Below, in pieces: positions 42,394-51,269 of a DNA stretch of 64,000 nt. A model generated the notes under the pieces. The model saw nothing but the letters and a program-made list of their open reading frames with translations. It did not search any database and was not told the DNA's origin. The stretch is taken from positions 62,001 to 126,000 of the forward strand of contig NZ_BMZS01000008.1 of the NCBI RefSeq assembly GCF_014652915.1. Reading direction: 5' to 3'. The DNA is from Thalassobaculum fulvum. GTDB taxonomy: Bacteria > Pseudomonadota > Alphaproteobacteria > Thalassobaculales > Thalassobaculaceae. A program made the position numbers and the translations under genes. The first letter of the stretch is position 1, and every line of letters starts with the position of its first letter.

Positions 42394-44508
42394 TCACCGC
42401 ACCGTCATCAGCACGTCGACGACGGCGACGTCGCCGGAACCGGCGCTGATCATGACCGGGTTCAGGTCGCAGGAGGTGATCCGGTCGCCGAGGTCGTGGG
42501 CGATCCGCGACAGGTTCGCCACCAGCTCGGCGAGCGGTCGCGTGTCGGTCCGGGCGATGAGGTTCCGGTAGCCGTCCATCCGCCTGCCGAGCCTGGTCGA
42601 GGCGATCAGCGCCTGCGCGTCCGCCACCGTCAGTGGCGCCAGCCCCATGGCCAGGTCGCCGGTCAGCTCGACCAACGTCCCGCCGGTTCCGACCATGACC
42701 TTGACGCCGAACGGCGGCGAGGCGACGTACCCGACCACGGCCTCGAGATCGCCACGGACTTCCCGCTGCAGTTCGTAGCCGTCGATCGCCGCTCCGGGCG
42801 CCGCCGCAGCGACGTTGTCGGCGATCCGGGCGATCGCCGCCGCGAGCCCGTCCATGTCCTTCACGCCGAGCACGACGCCGCCGAGCTCGGAGCGGTGCGC
42901 GATGTCCCTGGACGCGATCTTGACCGCCAGCGGGAACTCGATCTCGGCGGCCCGCTCCGCCGCCTCCGACGCGCTCCCGACCACCACGGACGGGGCCGTC
43001 GGAATGCCGTAGGCCTTCAGGATCTCCAGACAGCTTTGCGGCGCCAGCTGGGACCGGCCGCTGTTCACTTCGCCCCCGATCAGGCCCAGAGCCCGGCTCC
43101 TGCGGGCCGTCGCCTCGGGCGTCTCTGCCATCTCGGCGCGCGCCGGCGGACGGGGTCGCGAGATCGTCCTGATCCCGACGATGCCCTCGCGCAGGCCGCT
43201 GACGATCGGAATGCCGTGGCTCTCGAACTTCGCCCGGACATCGGGATGGATCGGCTCCGAGGTCGGCGAGATCGCGACGATCGGCTTCGACGCCTCGAGA
43301 GCGCTCCGGCAATAGGCGTCGATCGGCGTGCTGTAGGATTCCAGCGACTTCGGGTGCAGGCCGGCCTGGCAGTCCTGGAGCACCGCCAGCACGTCGATGC
43401 CGTCGTCGTCGAGCACCGCCCTGATCGAGCCGACGATGTCGCGGGCCGCCTCGTCCACCACCGATCCGAAGTCGATCGGGTTCTGGGCCCGGGTGCCGGG
43501 AGAGACCTCGCCCATCCGGCGGACCACGTCGTCGCCGAAGCGCGCCAGCTCGACGCCGGCGGCCGCCGCGACGTCGCAGGCGAGCGCGGTCTGCCCGCCC
43601 GAGATGCCGACGATCGCGAGCCTGCCCGCACCTGGGCGGTGGCCGACGCGCGCCAGGATCTCCAGGGCCGCGTTCAGCTCGTCGTAGTCGTCCACGGTGG
43701 CGATGCCGTGCGCCTCGAAGAACAGCCGGTAGGTATCGGAGTCACTGGTCATCGAGCCGGTGTGGGCGAGGGTCGCGGCCGATCCGACCTCGGAATTGCC
43801 GACCTTCAGGACGGCGAGCGACTTGCCGTTCTCGAAGATCCGGCGGGCGGCCCGGGCGAAGGCTTCCGGGTCCTTGATCGCCTCCAGCACCACGCCGACC
43901 GCCGCGGTGTCGTCGTCGGTCGCCAGCCAGTCCATGTAGTCGGCGGCAGTCAGCTGGAACTCGCTGCCGACGGTGACGATCTTCGAGATGCCGAACTCGG
44001 CCGAGTTCATCAGGGTGATCGCCGCCGAGCCGGACTGCGCGATGAACGCGACCCTGCCCGGCCTGATCTTGCTCGACGTCGTCGCCGGATACAGGAACAG
44101 CCCGTCGTTCAGGTTGATCAGGCCCATGCAGTTCGGTCCGTGGACGGTCATGGCGCTGGTGGTCGCGAAGGCGCGGAAGGCGTCCTCGTCCGCCGCCGCG
44201 AACCCGGAGGCGAAGAAGATCGCCGATTTGACGCCGCGCCCCTCCAGCGCCCGCGCCGTCTCGGTCGCGGCGGCGGCCGGGACCGAGGCGATCGCCAGAT
44301 CGACCCCGTCGGGCAGGTCGTCGATCGACGCGACGGTCGCCAGCCCCTGGATCGCCGTGGCGCTGCGATGAACCGGGACGATCCGGCTCCGGCAATCCCG
44401 GCTCAGCAGGTTGTCGATGACGGCGTTGCCCTGGGCCCGTTTGGTGGCGGACGCACCGATCACGGCAATCGTCGCCGGCCTGATGAGAGACGAGACATCC
44501 CTGGTCAT
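42394..44508 (-). CDS. ADP-forming acyl-CoA ligase (acetate-CoA ligase family)
   Basis: This is a 704-residue protein with the domain order of single-chain NDP-forming acyl-CoA synthetases. An N-terminal CoA-binding Rossmann domain starts at SLIRPATIAVIGAS. Two succinyl-CoA-ligase-like flavodoxin domains follow (middle segment VGISGGQTALACDVAAAAG). A C-terminal ATP-grasp domain begins about 500 (LKAYGIPTAPSVVVGSA) and includes PLAVKIASRDIAHRSELGGV. The enzyme converts an organic acid, CoA and ATP to acyl-CoA, ADP and Pi, or the reverse. ATG 44508 is chosen over upstream 44592, whose extension is unlike the family. Confidence 0.9.
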   Translation of the reverse strand: MTRDVSSLIRPATIAVIGASATKRAQGNAVIDNLLSRDCRSRIVPVHRSATAIQGLATVASIDDLPDGVDLAIASVPAAAATETARALEGRGVKSAIFFASGFAAADEDAFRAFATTSAMTVHGPNCMGLINLNDGLFLYPATTSSKIRPGRVAFIAQSGSAAITLMNSAEFGISKIVTVGSEFQLTAADYMDWLATDDDTAAVGVVLEAIKDPEAFARAARRIFENGKSLAVLKVGNSEVGSAATLAHTGSMTSDSDTYRLFFEAHGIATVDDYDELNAALEILARVGHRPGAGRLAIVGISGGQTALACDVAAAAGVELARFGDDVVRRMGEVSPGTRAQNPIDFGSVVDEAARDIVGSIRAVLDDDGIDVLAVLQDCQAGLHPKSLESYSTPIDAYCRSALEASKPIVAISPTSEPIHPDVRAKFESHGIPIVSGLREGIVGIRTISRPRPPARAEMAETPEATARRSRALGLIGGEVNSGRSQLAPQSCLEILKAYGIPTAPSVVVGSASEAAERAAEIEFPLAVKIASRDIAHRSELGGVVLGVKDMDGLAAAIARIADNVAAAAPGAAIDGYELQREVRGDLEAVVGYVASPPFGVKVMVGTGGTLVELTGDLAMGLAPLTVADAQALIASTRLGRRMDGYRNLIARTDTRPLAELVANLSRIAHDLGDRITSCDLNPVMISAGSGDVAVVDVLMTVR

Positions 44509-44596
44509 GGTGACCCCTTGTGGTGTTCTGGCTGGACGCGCGGCTCCTGGGTGGGCGCCGCGCGAGGCCAGTCGAGGCGTTGCGAGGCGCATGCGT

Positions 44597-44709
44597 GTAG
44601 GTCCCGGCTCTGCGCCCGGCCTGGGGCCGGGCTCCGGCCGGGATGAGGGTCGGGTGGTGAAGTTCCCTTATCCCGGCCGCAGCGGCGGAGCCGCGGAGAG
44701 CCGGGATCC
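44597..44709. repeat. Intergenic palindromic repeat, TCCCGG type
   Basis: This is a second flavour of the repeat: GTAGGTCCCGGCTC at the left pairs with GAGCCGGGATCC at the right, and CCGGGATGAGG pairs with CTTATCCCGG. The layout is the same as the TTCCGGA type. It lies after the amidohydrolase stop (minus strand) and before the ligase start region. Confidence 0.75.
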
Positions 44710-44728
44710 AGCAGGCGGATCGCCGCCC

Positions 44729-45643
44729 TCAGCCGCCTTCGAAGAACCGCTTGGCGTTGTGGTAGAACCACTTGTCCAGGACCTTCTCCTTGAGCGGGAG
44801 TTGGCTGTACTCCTCGATCAGCTCCTCGAACGGGCAGCCGAACAGGTAGCGCGACATCCCGATCATGATCTTGTCCTGCAGGCGGGTGTTGCCGAACTGC
44901 AGGAACATCTCCCAGCCGGACCCCGGCTTGGCGAAATAGCGCGGGCGGTGGGCCGAGGTGTCGCAGTAGAGGTTCGGATGCCGGGCCAGCAGGCCGACCA
45001 TGTCCGGGACCCACGGCCAGCCGCCGAGGCCGGCGACGATCTTCAGCTCCGGGAAGTCGACCGCGACCTGGTCGAGGTGGCGCGGATGGCCGAGATCGTA
45101 GGGCCGGTCGTTGGCGTAGTTCATGGTGCTGTAGATCTTGACCGGCACGTTCAGCTCGACGCACTTGGCGTAGAGCGGGTAGTAGCGCCGGTCGCTGGCC
45201 GGCAGGCAGTTGCTGAGTGCGGTCACGCGAAAGCCGTTGGCCCCGTCCTCGCGCACCAGCCGCTCGAGCTCCCGCACCCCGCGCATGCCGTCCATCGGGT
45301 CGATCAGGGCGAACATCCTGAAGCGGCCGGGATGCTTGCGGTGGATGTCGCCGATCTCGCTGTTCAGCATGTTGCACAGGAAGCCGTACTCGATGTTCGC
45401 CCGGTCCATGTCCGCGACGATCGCCTCGAGCTGCCGGTCCCATTCGTCCGGCGAGAACCCCCTGGTCGCCGAGCCGGTCGAGCCACCGCCGAAGACCGTG
45501 CCGTAGTTGGCGAACCCGTATCCCTCGGGTCGCGGCAACGGCTCGCCCGTCGGCGTGCCGGGCCGGCCCTTGCCGATCTCCTGGGCACGCAGGGCGGCCT
45601 CGGAAAGCGGGGCCTCGATCTCCATGTCGATGATGGGGCGCAT
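44729..45643 (-). CDS. Amidohydrolase-2 family protein
   Basis: This is a 304-residue protein of the amidohydrolase-2 (TIM-barrel, ACMSD-like) family. The recognisable features are HPGRFRMFALIDPMDGMRGV, ELKIVAGLGGWPWVPDMVGLLARHPNLYCDTSA and the C-terminal KVLDKWFYHNAKRFF. The N-terminal metal motif HxH is not evident (the start reads MRPIIDMEIEAP), so metal binding at that site is doubtful. It could be a decarboxylase or hydrolase of aromatic or lactone intermediates. The ATG at 45643 follows GGGAGG. Confidence 0.85.
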   Translation of the reverse strand: MRPIIDMEIEAPLSEAALRAQEIGKGRPGTPTGEPLPRPEGYGFANYGTVFGGGSTGSATRGFSPDEWDRQLEAIVADMDRANIEYGFLCNMLNSEIGDIHRKHPGRFRMFALIDPMDGMRGVRELERLVREDGANGFRVTALSNCLPASDRRYYPLYAKCVELNVPVKIYSTMNYANDRPYDLGHPRHLDQVAVDFPELKIVAGLGGWPWVPDMVGLLARHPNLYCDTSAHRPRYFAKPGSGWEMFLQFGNTRLQDKIMIGMSRYLFGCPFEELIEEYSQLPLKEKVLDKWFYHNAKRFFEGG

Positions 45644-45847
45644 CGTTCCTCCCTTCCGGACGGTGTCGAAGGGGCTGACCCCGTCAACCCGCACCGGCGG
45701 TCGACCGGGACAGCCTCGTGACTGTCTTTCGCTTGTCTTGGACTCGGTATTCAGAACGGGGATCGTCCCCTGGCAGGGAGCAGTAGAGCGCATCGATCGT
45801 CCCCGGCGCCACCACATTCGGGACCGGTATGGAGCGGATGGGTCCCT

Positions 45848-46978
45848 CTACACCCGCCCGAACTTCCGCATCACGTCGACCAACGGCCCGTGCGGCAGGG
45901 CGTGCACGGTGCGGCCGTCGATGCCGGTCATGGTATCGGCCGCCAGCATGGCCTCGACGATCGCCTCCTCGGTCGCCTGCACGGTCGCCTCGAACAGCGG
46001 GTCGAGGGCGGCGTCGGGCAGGAAGTCGAGGTGCTTCGGGGTGAGTTCGCCGTCGCCCAACGCCGCCTGGTTGCCGGTCGAGAACGCCAGGAAGATGTCG
46101 CCGGAACCGTTGGTGGCGACCGAGCCGGTGCGGGCCAGGCCGAGCGAGACCCGGCGGGCGACCCGGGCGCACTGGTGCGGCAGCAGCGGCGCATCCGTTC
46201 CCACCATCACGATGATCGAGCCCTCGGCCCCGCCGGTCGGAGCCAGCGGTCCCGGGAGCGGCACCTCGAGCAGCCGGCCGGCCGGCACCCCGAGCGGCGC
46301 GAACAGGTCGCGGCGGCCGAAATTGGCCTGCACGAACGCCCCCAATGTCCAGCGTTGTCCGCCCGCCTCCGTCACCCGCGAGGCGCTGCCGTTGCCGCCC
46401 TTGAACTGGTAGCAGATCATGCCGGTGCCGCCGCCGCGGTTGCCGAGCGGCGGGAAGCCGGCCGAGGCGCCGTCGATGGCGGCGATCACGTCGTCCTCGG
46501 TGACGTGGAAGCCGTTGATGTCGTTGAGATAGCCGTCATAGGTCTCGGCCGCCACCGGCAGTCCCCAGGCGGCAACCGAGGCGCCGAGCCCGGCATGCTG
46601 GACCAGCCAGCGCACGCTGGCGTCGCGGGCCCGGCCGACCGAGTGGGTGTTGGTGATGGTCAGCGGCCCCTCGCAGCGGCCGGACTCGACGATCCAGTGG
46701 CTGCCGGTCAGCTCGCCGTTGCCGTTCAGGCTGTGAATGCCGGCGAACACCGGCACCGCCATGCCGGTCTTGCCGCGCGGCAGGATCGCGGTGACGCCGG
46801 TGCGCACCGGCCCCTGGCCGACCAGCAGCGGGCCGTCGCCGCGGATCAGGGTGACGGCGCCGACCTCGACGCCGGGGACGTCGACGATGGAGTTGGTCGC
46901 CCCGGTCTGGCCCGGGAACGGCAGGCCGAGGCCGCGCCCGCGCGGGCGGCCGTCGGGCTGGTGGGTGGCGCCGCTCAT
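45848..46978 (-). CDS. P1/S58 family peptidase (DmpA-like aminopeptidase)
   Basis: This is a 376-residue precursor of the DmpA/beta-peptidyl aminopeptidase family. These enzymes self-cleave between Gly and Ser; here Gly253-Ser254 in AEGSIIVMVGTDAPLLPHQ. Ser254 then becomes the nucleophile of the beta chain. Supporting motifs are GNRGGGTGMICYQFKGG and ATNGSGDIFLAFS. Substrates in the family are D-Ala amides, beta-peptides and esters. It ends a minus-strand pair with the hydroxyacid dehydrogenase (11-nt gap). The start ATG is at 46978. Confidence 0.92.
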   Translation of the reverse strand: MSGATHQPDGRPRGRGLGLPFPGQTGATNSIVDVPGVEVGAVTLIRGDGPLLVGQGPVRTGVTAILPRGKTGMAVPVFAGIHSLNGNGELTGSHWIVESGRCEGPLTITNTHSVGRARDASVRWLVQHAGLGASVAAWGLPVAAETYDGYLNDINGFHVTEDDVIAAIDGASAGFPPLGNRGGGTGMICYQFKGGNGSASRVTEAGGQRWTLGAFVQANFGRRDLFAPLGVPAGRLLEVPLPGPLAPTGGAEGSIIVMVGTDAPLLPHQCARVARRVSLGLARTGSVATNGSGDIFLAFSTGNQAALGDGELTPKHLDFLPDAALDPLFEATVQATEEAIVEAMLAADTMTGIDGRTVHALPHGPLVDVMRKFGRV

Positions 46979-46989
46979 CGGTTGGCCCC

Positions 46990-48024
46990 CTATCGCGCTG
47001 CGTAGGCCGCCAGCTTGGCCTGGAAGCCGGCCCGCTCCAGCACCGCGCGGTTGACCACGTTCGCCGGTATCTGGCCAGCCTTCACGTCGGCGATGGCGCC
47101 GCGGTTCACCTCGCCCATGGTGGCGAACATCTGGTCGGTCCAGCCGAGCGAGTGCGGCGCGGTGATCACGCTGTCGAGCTGCAGGATCGGATCGCCGGCG
47201 GCCGGCGGCTCGGGGTCGAACACGTCGATGGCCGCACCGGCGATCCGCTGCTCGACCAGCGCGTGGTACAGCGCCTTCTGGTTCACCACAGGGCCGCGAC
47301 TGGTGTTGACCAGATACGCGGTCGGCTTCATGCGGGCGATCAGCGCCGCCGAGCCGATGCCGCGGGTCTCGTCGTTCAGCGGGCAGTTGAAGGTGACGAA
47401 GTCGCTCCGCTCGAACACCGCCTCCAGCGGGACGGACTCGACCCCGAGCTCGGCGAACCGCGCCGGGTCGGTGTACGGGTCGTGGGCGATCATCCGCACG
47501 TCGAACGCCCTCAGCAGCCGGAACATCTCGGCGCCGATGTTGCCGATGCCGACCGAGCCGACGGTCCGGCCGACCAGGCCGGTGCCGTGGAAGTCCAGCC
47601 GGGCCGGCCAGCCGAGCGAGCCGGTGCGGGCGATCCGGTCCTTGGCCACCAGATTGTGGGCGAGCGCCAGGATGAAGCAGACCTGGGTCGTCGCCATCGG
47701 CCGGCGGACCGCCTCGGGGGTGATCGTCAGGGCGGTGTCGTTGGCGGTGCAGGCCGCGGTGTCGACGGTGTCGAAGCCGACCCCCATGCGCGCGACCAGC
47801 GCCAGCCGGCCGTCGCCCGGAAAGCTGGAGGCCGCCATCCGCTCGCCCAGCAGCACGATGGCGTCGAAGCCGGCGACGTGCCCGGGGGCGAGCACCGCGG
47901 TACGCGGCAGCTCCACCAGTTCGACGCCGTCGGCGGCCAGCGGCGACAGGTCGTAGCTCGGAAAGGTCGGCTTGCCGTCGGCACGGGTGAAATCGGCGCT
48001 GAGGCCGACGCGGAAGGCAGTCAT
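46990..48024 (-). CDS. D-isomer-specific 2-hydroxyacid dehydrogenase
   Basis: This is a 344-residue NAD(P)-dependent dehydrogenase. It has the cofactor motif GIGNIG, catalytic Arg in VNTSRGPVVN, Glu in DVFDPEPP, and His in TAPHSLGW. It reduces 2-oxoacids or oxidises D-2-hydroxyacids; the specific substrate is not clear. It is divergent from the SDR gene across 268 nt, which must hold both promoters, but no convincing -10/-35 pair was found there. Confidence 0.93.
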   Translation of the reverse strand: MTAFRVGLSADFTRADGKPTFPSYDLSPLAADGVELVELPRTAVLAPGHVAGFDAIVLLGERMAASSFPGDGRLALVARMGVGFDTVDTAACTANDTALTITPEAVRRPMATTQVCFILALAHNLVAKDRIARTGSLGWPARLDFHGTGLVGRTVGSVGIGNIGAEMFRLLRAFDVRMIAHDPYTDPARFAELGVESVPLEAVFERSDFVTFNCPLNDETRGIGSAALIARMKPTAYLVNTSRGPVVNQKALYHALVEQRIAGAAIDVFDPEPPAAGDPILQLDSVITAPHSLGWTDQMFATMGEVNRGAIADVKAGQIPANVVNRAVLERAGFQAKLAAYAAR

Positions 48025-48292
48025 GGCGGCACTCCCTCGATTGGTCTTCGAGCGAGCATACACCGCGTTCCAGGGCTGTCGGGACGTCGCGGATCGGGGG
48101 ATGACCCGTGCCGGAAAAGAAAAGGCGGACCGCTTCACGACCCGCCCAGTTGGCACGACCTGGATCTCTATATGGAGCGGTCTGTGGCGAAAAGAAGATC
48201 GACCCGGTGCAGGAAATCCTGCCGTGCTCCGACGGGCGTTGATCCAAACGCGGCGAGCGTGGACCATGCGCACCGGACAGACGGAGGACGAC

Positions 48293-49345
48293 ATGGCGAA
48301 GAACAAGGCCGTGGTGGTCGGCGCCCTCGGGGTCATCGGCCGCAAGCTGATCGAGCACCTCGGCAATCTCGGCGGCTGGGAGATCGTCGGGCTGAGCCGG
48401 CGGGCGCCGGATTTCGACAGCCCGGCGACCTACATCTCGGTCGACCTGCTGGACCGGGCCGACGCCGAGGCCAAGCTGTCAGGCCTGACCGACGTCACCC
48501 ACATCTTCTACTGCGCCTTCCAGGCCCGCCCGGTTTGGGCCGAGCACGGCCCGCCGAACCTGGCGATGCTGGTTAACTCGGTCGAGCCGATCGAGCAGGC
48601 CTCGAAGGCGCTGCGCCACGTGCAGCTGATCGAGGGCAACAAGATCTACGGCTCGCATCTCGGCCCGTTCAAGACGCCGGCGCGCGAGGACGACCCGCCG
48701 CACATGCTGCCGAACTTCTACTGGGACCAGGAGCAGTGGCTGCGGGCCGCCCAGAAGGGCAAGGCCTGGAGCTGGTCGGCATTGCGCCCGCACACGGTGT
48801 GCGGCTTCGCGCTCGGCAACCCGATGAACATCACCACCTGCATCGCGGTGTACGCGACGATCTCCAAGGAGCTCGGCCTGCCGCTCCGGTTCCCGGGCAA
48901 GCCCGGCGCCTGGGAGGCGGTCTACCAGGTCTGCGACAACCAGCATCTGGCCAACGCCATGGTGTGGTGCGCGACCGACGACCGGGCCGCCAACGAGGTG
49001 TTCAACATCACCAACGGCGACTTCTTCCGCTGGAAGAACGTGTGGCCGAAGTTCGCGAGGTTCTTCGACATGGAGCCGGCCGACGTCCAGACCATCAGGC
49101 TGTCGGAGTTCATGGCCGACAAGGCCGGGCTGTGGGCGAGCATCGTCGAGAAGTTCGGGCTGCAGCGCATCCCCTACGACCAGATCGCCGCCTGGCCGTT
49201 CGCCGACTACGTGTTCGGCACCGACTGGGACGTGATGAGCGACACCCTGAAGCTGCGGCTGCACGGCTTTCCCGACTGCGTGCGGTCCGACGCCATGTTC
49301 GAGCGTATCTTCGGCGAGTTCCGCGACATGAAGGTGATTCCCTAA
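48293..49345 (+). CDS. PRISE-type SDR (progesterone 5-beta-reductase-like)
   Basis: This is a 350-residue atypical short-chain dehydrogenase. It has the dinucleotide motif GALGVIG near the N terminus and segment VQLIEGNKIYGSHLG. The NFYWDQEQWL block matches the N-F-Y-x-x-x-(E/D) signature of PRISE enzymes that reduce enones and 1,4-enals or enones of iridoids and steroids. ATG 48293 follows GGAGGA. The VOC gene follows after 11 nt, forming a two-gene operon. Confidence 0.88.
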   Translation: MAKNKAVVVGALGVIGRKLIEHLGNLGGWEIVGLSRRAPDFDSPATYISVDLLDRADAEAKLSGLTDVTHIFYCAFQARPVWAEHGPPNLAMLVNSVEPIEQASKALRHVQLIEGNKIYGSHLGPFKTPAREDDPPHMLPNFYWDQEQWLRAAQKGKAWSWSALRPHTVCGFALGNPMNITTCIAVYATISKELGLPLRFPGKPGAWEAVYQVCDNQHLANAMVWCATDDRAANEVFNITNGDFFRWKNVWPKFARFFDMEPADVQTIRLSEFMADKAGLWASIVEKFGLQRIPYDQIAAWPFADYVFGTDWDVMSDTLKLRLHGFPDCVRSDAMFERIFGEFRDMKVIP

Positions 49346-49356
49346 GGAGAACGGCG

Positions 49357-49767
49357 ATGCCCGACCTGCCCTACCGCCTCGGCGGCCTCGACCACGTGGT
49401 GGTCCGGGCCCGCGACATCGACGCGATGCTGCGGTTCTACCGCGACCTGCTGGGCTGCCCGGTGGCCAAGCACAACGAGCCGCTCGGGCTCTGGCACCTG
49501 GACGCCGGCGGCTCGATGATCGACCTGGTCGACATGAACGGTAAGGCCGGCAGCCGCGGCGGCCCGCCGCCGGGCCCGGGCCGCAACGTCGACCACGTCG
49601 CCCTCAAGGTCGAGCCGTTCGACCCGGAGGCGATCCGCGCCTGGTTCGCGGCCCACGGCGTCGAGACCGAGGCCCCGGCCACCCGCTTCGGCGCCGAGGG
49701 CGACGGCCCGTCGATCTACCTGCGCGACCCCGAGGGCAACGGCGTGGAGTTGAAGGGGCGGGGGTAG
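49357..49767 (+). CDS. VOC-superfamily (glyoxalase/dioxygenase fold) protein
   Basis: This is a 136-residue protein with the two beta-alpha-beta-beta-beta modules of the vicinal oxygen chelate fold. Metal ligands are likely His in LDHVVV, His in VDHVALKV and Glu in GNGVELKG. Its function could be lyase, epimerase or dioxygenase; the upstream SDR suggests a joint catabolic step. ATG 49357 follows AAGGAGA. Confidence 0.9.
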   Translation: MPDLPYRLGGLDHVVVRARDIDAMLRFYRDLLGCPVAKHNEPLGLWHLDAGGSMIDLVDMNGKAGSRGGPPPGPGRNVDHVALKVEPFDPEAIRAWFAAHGVETEAPATRFGAEGDGPSIYLRDPEGNGVELKGRG

Positions 49768-49770
49768 GTC

Positions 49771-49913
49771 GCAAGGCGCAGGCGCCCGTCGGTTCGTGGG
49801 TTCCGGATCCGCCGCGCCAAGGGTGGCGCGTCGCTCCGGAATGACGAAGTTTGGTGAGGACCGGCCGCGCGCGCCTTCTCCCCTTTTTTCGCCATTCCGG
49901 AGCGGGCCGCCGC
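49771..49913. repeat. 143-bp direct repeat, copy 1 (truncated palindromic repeat)
   Basis: Begins GCAAGGCGCAGGCGCCCGTC and ends GGGCCGCCGC. It contains the left arm and centre of the TTCCGGA-type palindrome but lacks its right outer arm, which is replaced by the 85-bp hairpin. It differs from copy 2 (50000-50142) at only three positions. Confidence 0.85.
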
Positions 49914-49914
49914 T

Positions 49915-49999
49915 ATTGCGGTGACAGTGCACTCAAATTGCCTCGTAGCAACGCGCTCGAGAGTGCCGGAACTCAAGACAAGTGCACTGTCACCGTAAT
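49915..49999. mobile_element. 85-bp MITE-like hairpin element
   Basis: It has 19-bp terminal inverted repeats, ATTGCGGTGACAGTGCACT at 49915-49933 and AGTGCACTGTCACCGTAAT at 49981-49999, with one mismatch. The 47-nt interior is CTCAAATTGCCTCG-like and codes for nothing. It lies between the two 143-bp direct repeats. No transposase is in the window, so it would be non-autonomous. Confidence 0.6.
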
Positions 50000-50142
50000 G
50001 CAAGGCGCGGGCGCCCGTCGCTTCGTGGGTTCCGGATCCGCCGCGCCAAGGGTGGCGCGTCGCTCCGGAATGACGAAGTTTGGTGAGGACCGGCCGCGCG
50101 CGCCTTCTCCCCTTTTTTCGTCATTCCGGAGCGGGCCGCCGC
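50000..50142. repeat. 143-bp direct repeat, copy 2
   Basis: Near-identical to 49771-49913 (three substitutions). This copy continues into a complete palindrome at its right. Confidence 0.85.
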
Positions 50143-50179
50143 AGGCGGAACGCATCCGGAACCCACGAACCGACGGGCG
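50011..50179. repeat. Intergenic palindromic repeat, TTCCGGA type, complete copy
   Basis: CGCCCGTCGCTTCGTGGGTT at the left mirrors the right outer arm ending 50179; GCTCCGGAATGACG and CGTCATTCCGGAGC form the inner pair. The gene-free stretch 49768-50189 holds only this repeat, its truncated duplicate and the hairpin element. It separates the convergent VOC and GlxA-type genes. Confidence 0.8.
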
Positions 50180-50189
50180 CCGTCGCCCC

Positions 50190-51176
50190 CTATCGCGCCC
50201 CCACCCGCGCGAACTGGCGGCGGTAGGCGGTCGGGCTGATGCCGAGCCGGGTCCGGAAGTGGTGGCGCAGGGCCTCGGCGCTGCCGAAGCCGCATTCGGT
50301 CGCCACCCGCTCGACCCCGAGCCCGGTGGTCTCCAGCAGGTCGCTCGCCCGTCGCACCCGCTCGCCGATCAGCCACTCGCCCGGCGTGGTGCCGGTGGCG
50401 GCCTCGAACCGGCGCACGAAGCTGCGCCGGCTCATCGCCGCCTCGGCCGCCATGCGGTCGACGCTGATGCGTTCGCCCAGCCGGTCGCGTGCCCAGTCGA
50501 ACAGCGCGGCGAACCGGCCGTTCTCGCGGTCCGCCACCGGCCGCGCGATGAACTGCGCCTGGCCGCCCTCGCGATGCGGCGGCAGCACCAGCCGGCGGCC
50601 GACCTCGTTGGCGATCCGCGGGCCGAAATCGCGCCGCACCAGATGGACGCAGAGGTCGAGCCCGGCGGCGCTGCCGGCCGAGGTGAACACCCGGTCGGCC
50701 TCGGTATAGAGCACGTCGGCGTCGACCCGGACCGCCGGGAACCGCGCCGCCAGCTTCTCGGCATGGCGCCAGTGGGTGGTGCAGCGCCGGCCGTCCAGCA
50801 GCCCGGTCGCCGCCAGCACCGCCGCCCCCGAGCAGATCGACACCAGCCGGCTGCCGCGGGCGTGCGCGGCCCACAGGGTCTCCAGCAGGTCGTCCGGCAC
50901 CGGGGCGTCGATGCCGCGCCAGCCGGGCACCACGATGGTCGCCGCCGCGCCGAGCTCGGCCAGCCCGCCGCCGGCCTCGACCCGGAAGCCGCCGATGGCG
51001 CGCAGCGGCCCGGGGCGCTCGGCGCAGACCCGGAACCGGTACCAGTCGTCGCCCATCTCCGGGCGCGGCAGGCCGAACACCTCGACCACCTGGCCGAACT
51101 CGAAGGTGCAGAGCCCGTCATAGGCGAGCACGGCGACGCTGCGGGGGTCGGGCCCCGGATGAGCACCCTTTGGCAT
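50190..51176 (-). CDS. GlxA/FtrA-type AraC-family transcriptional regulator
   Basis: This is a 328-residue regulator with an N-terminal DJ-1/PfpI-like amidotransferase domain (about 13-180, VSICSGAAVLAATGLLDGR with a Cys in the nucleophile elbow). A C-terminal AraC DNA-binding domain (about 225-320) carries MAAEAAMSRRSFVRRFEAAT and VATECGFGSAEALRHHFRTR. It matches FtrA/GlxA regulators. It is divergent from the rhodanese gene (93-nt gap) and may control it (inference). ATG 51176 starts MPKGAHPGPDPRSVAVLAYDG. Confidence 0.92.
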   Translation of the reverse strand: MPKGAHPGPDPRSVAVLAYDGLCTFEFGQVVEVFGLPRPEMGDDWYRFRVCAERPGPLRAIGGFRVEAGGGLAELGAAATIVVPGWRGIDAPVPDDLLETLWAAHARGSRLVSICSGAAVLAATGLLDGRRCTTHWRHAEKLAARFPAVRVDADVLYTEADRVFTSAGSAAGLDLCVHLVRRDFGPRIANEVGRRLVLPPHREGGQAQFIARPVADRENGRFAALFDWARDRLGERISVDRMAAEAAMSRRSFVRRFEAATGTTPGEWLIGERVRRASDLLETTGLGVERVATECGFGSAEALRHHFRTRLGISPTAYRRQFARVGAR

Positions 51177-51269
51177 GATTTTTACGATACATGGCTTGAG
51201 TGCCGATTTCCAGGCGCGGGCGGCGGCGCAATGCTGGCCGGCAACCGCAACCGTTCCCGGAGCCCCGCC

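Noticed and set aside
44729-45643. Assignment of the amidohydrolase as a specific ACMSD-type decarboxylase
   Set aside because: The N-terminal HxH metal pair is not visible, so only the general family is supported.
48025-48292. Sigma-54-like TTGGCACG at about 48149 as a promoter of the PRISE-type SDR
   Set aside because: The -12 GC element is missing at the required spacing and no activator binding site or enhancer-binding-protein gene is nearby.
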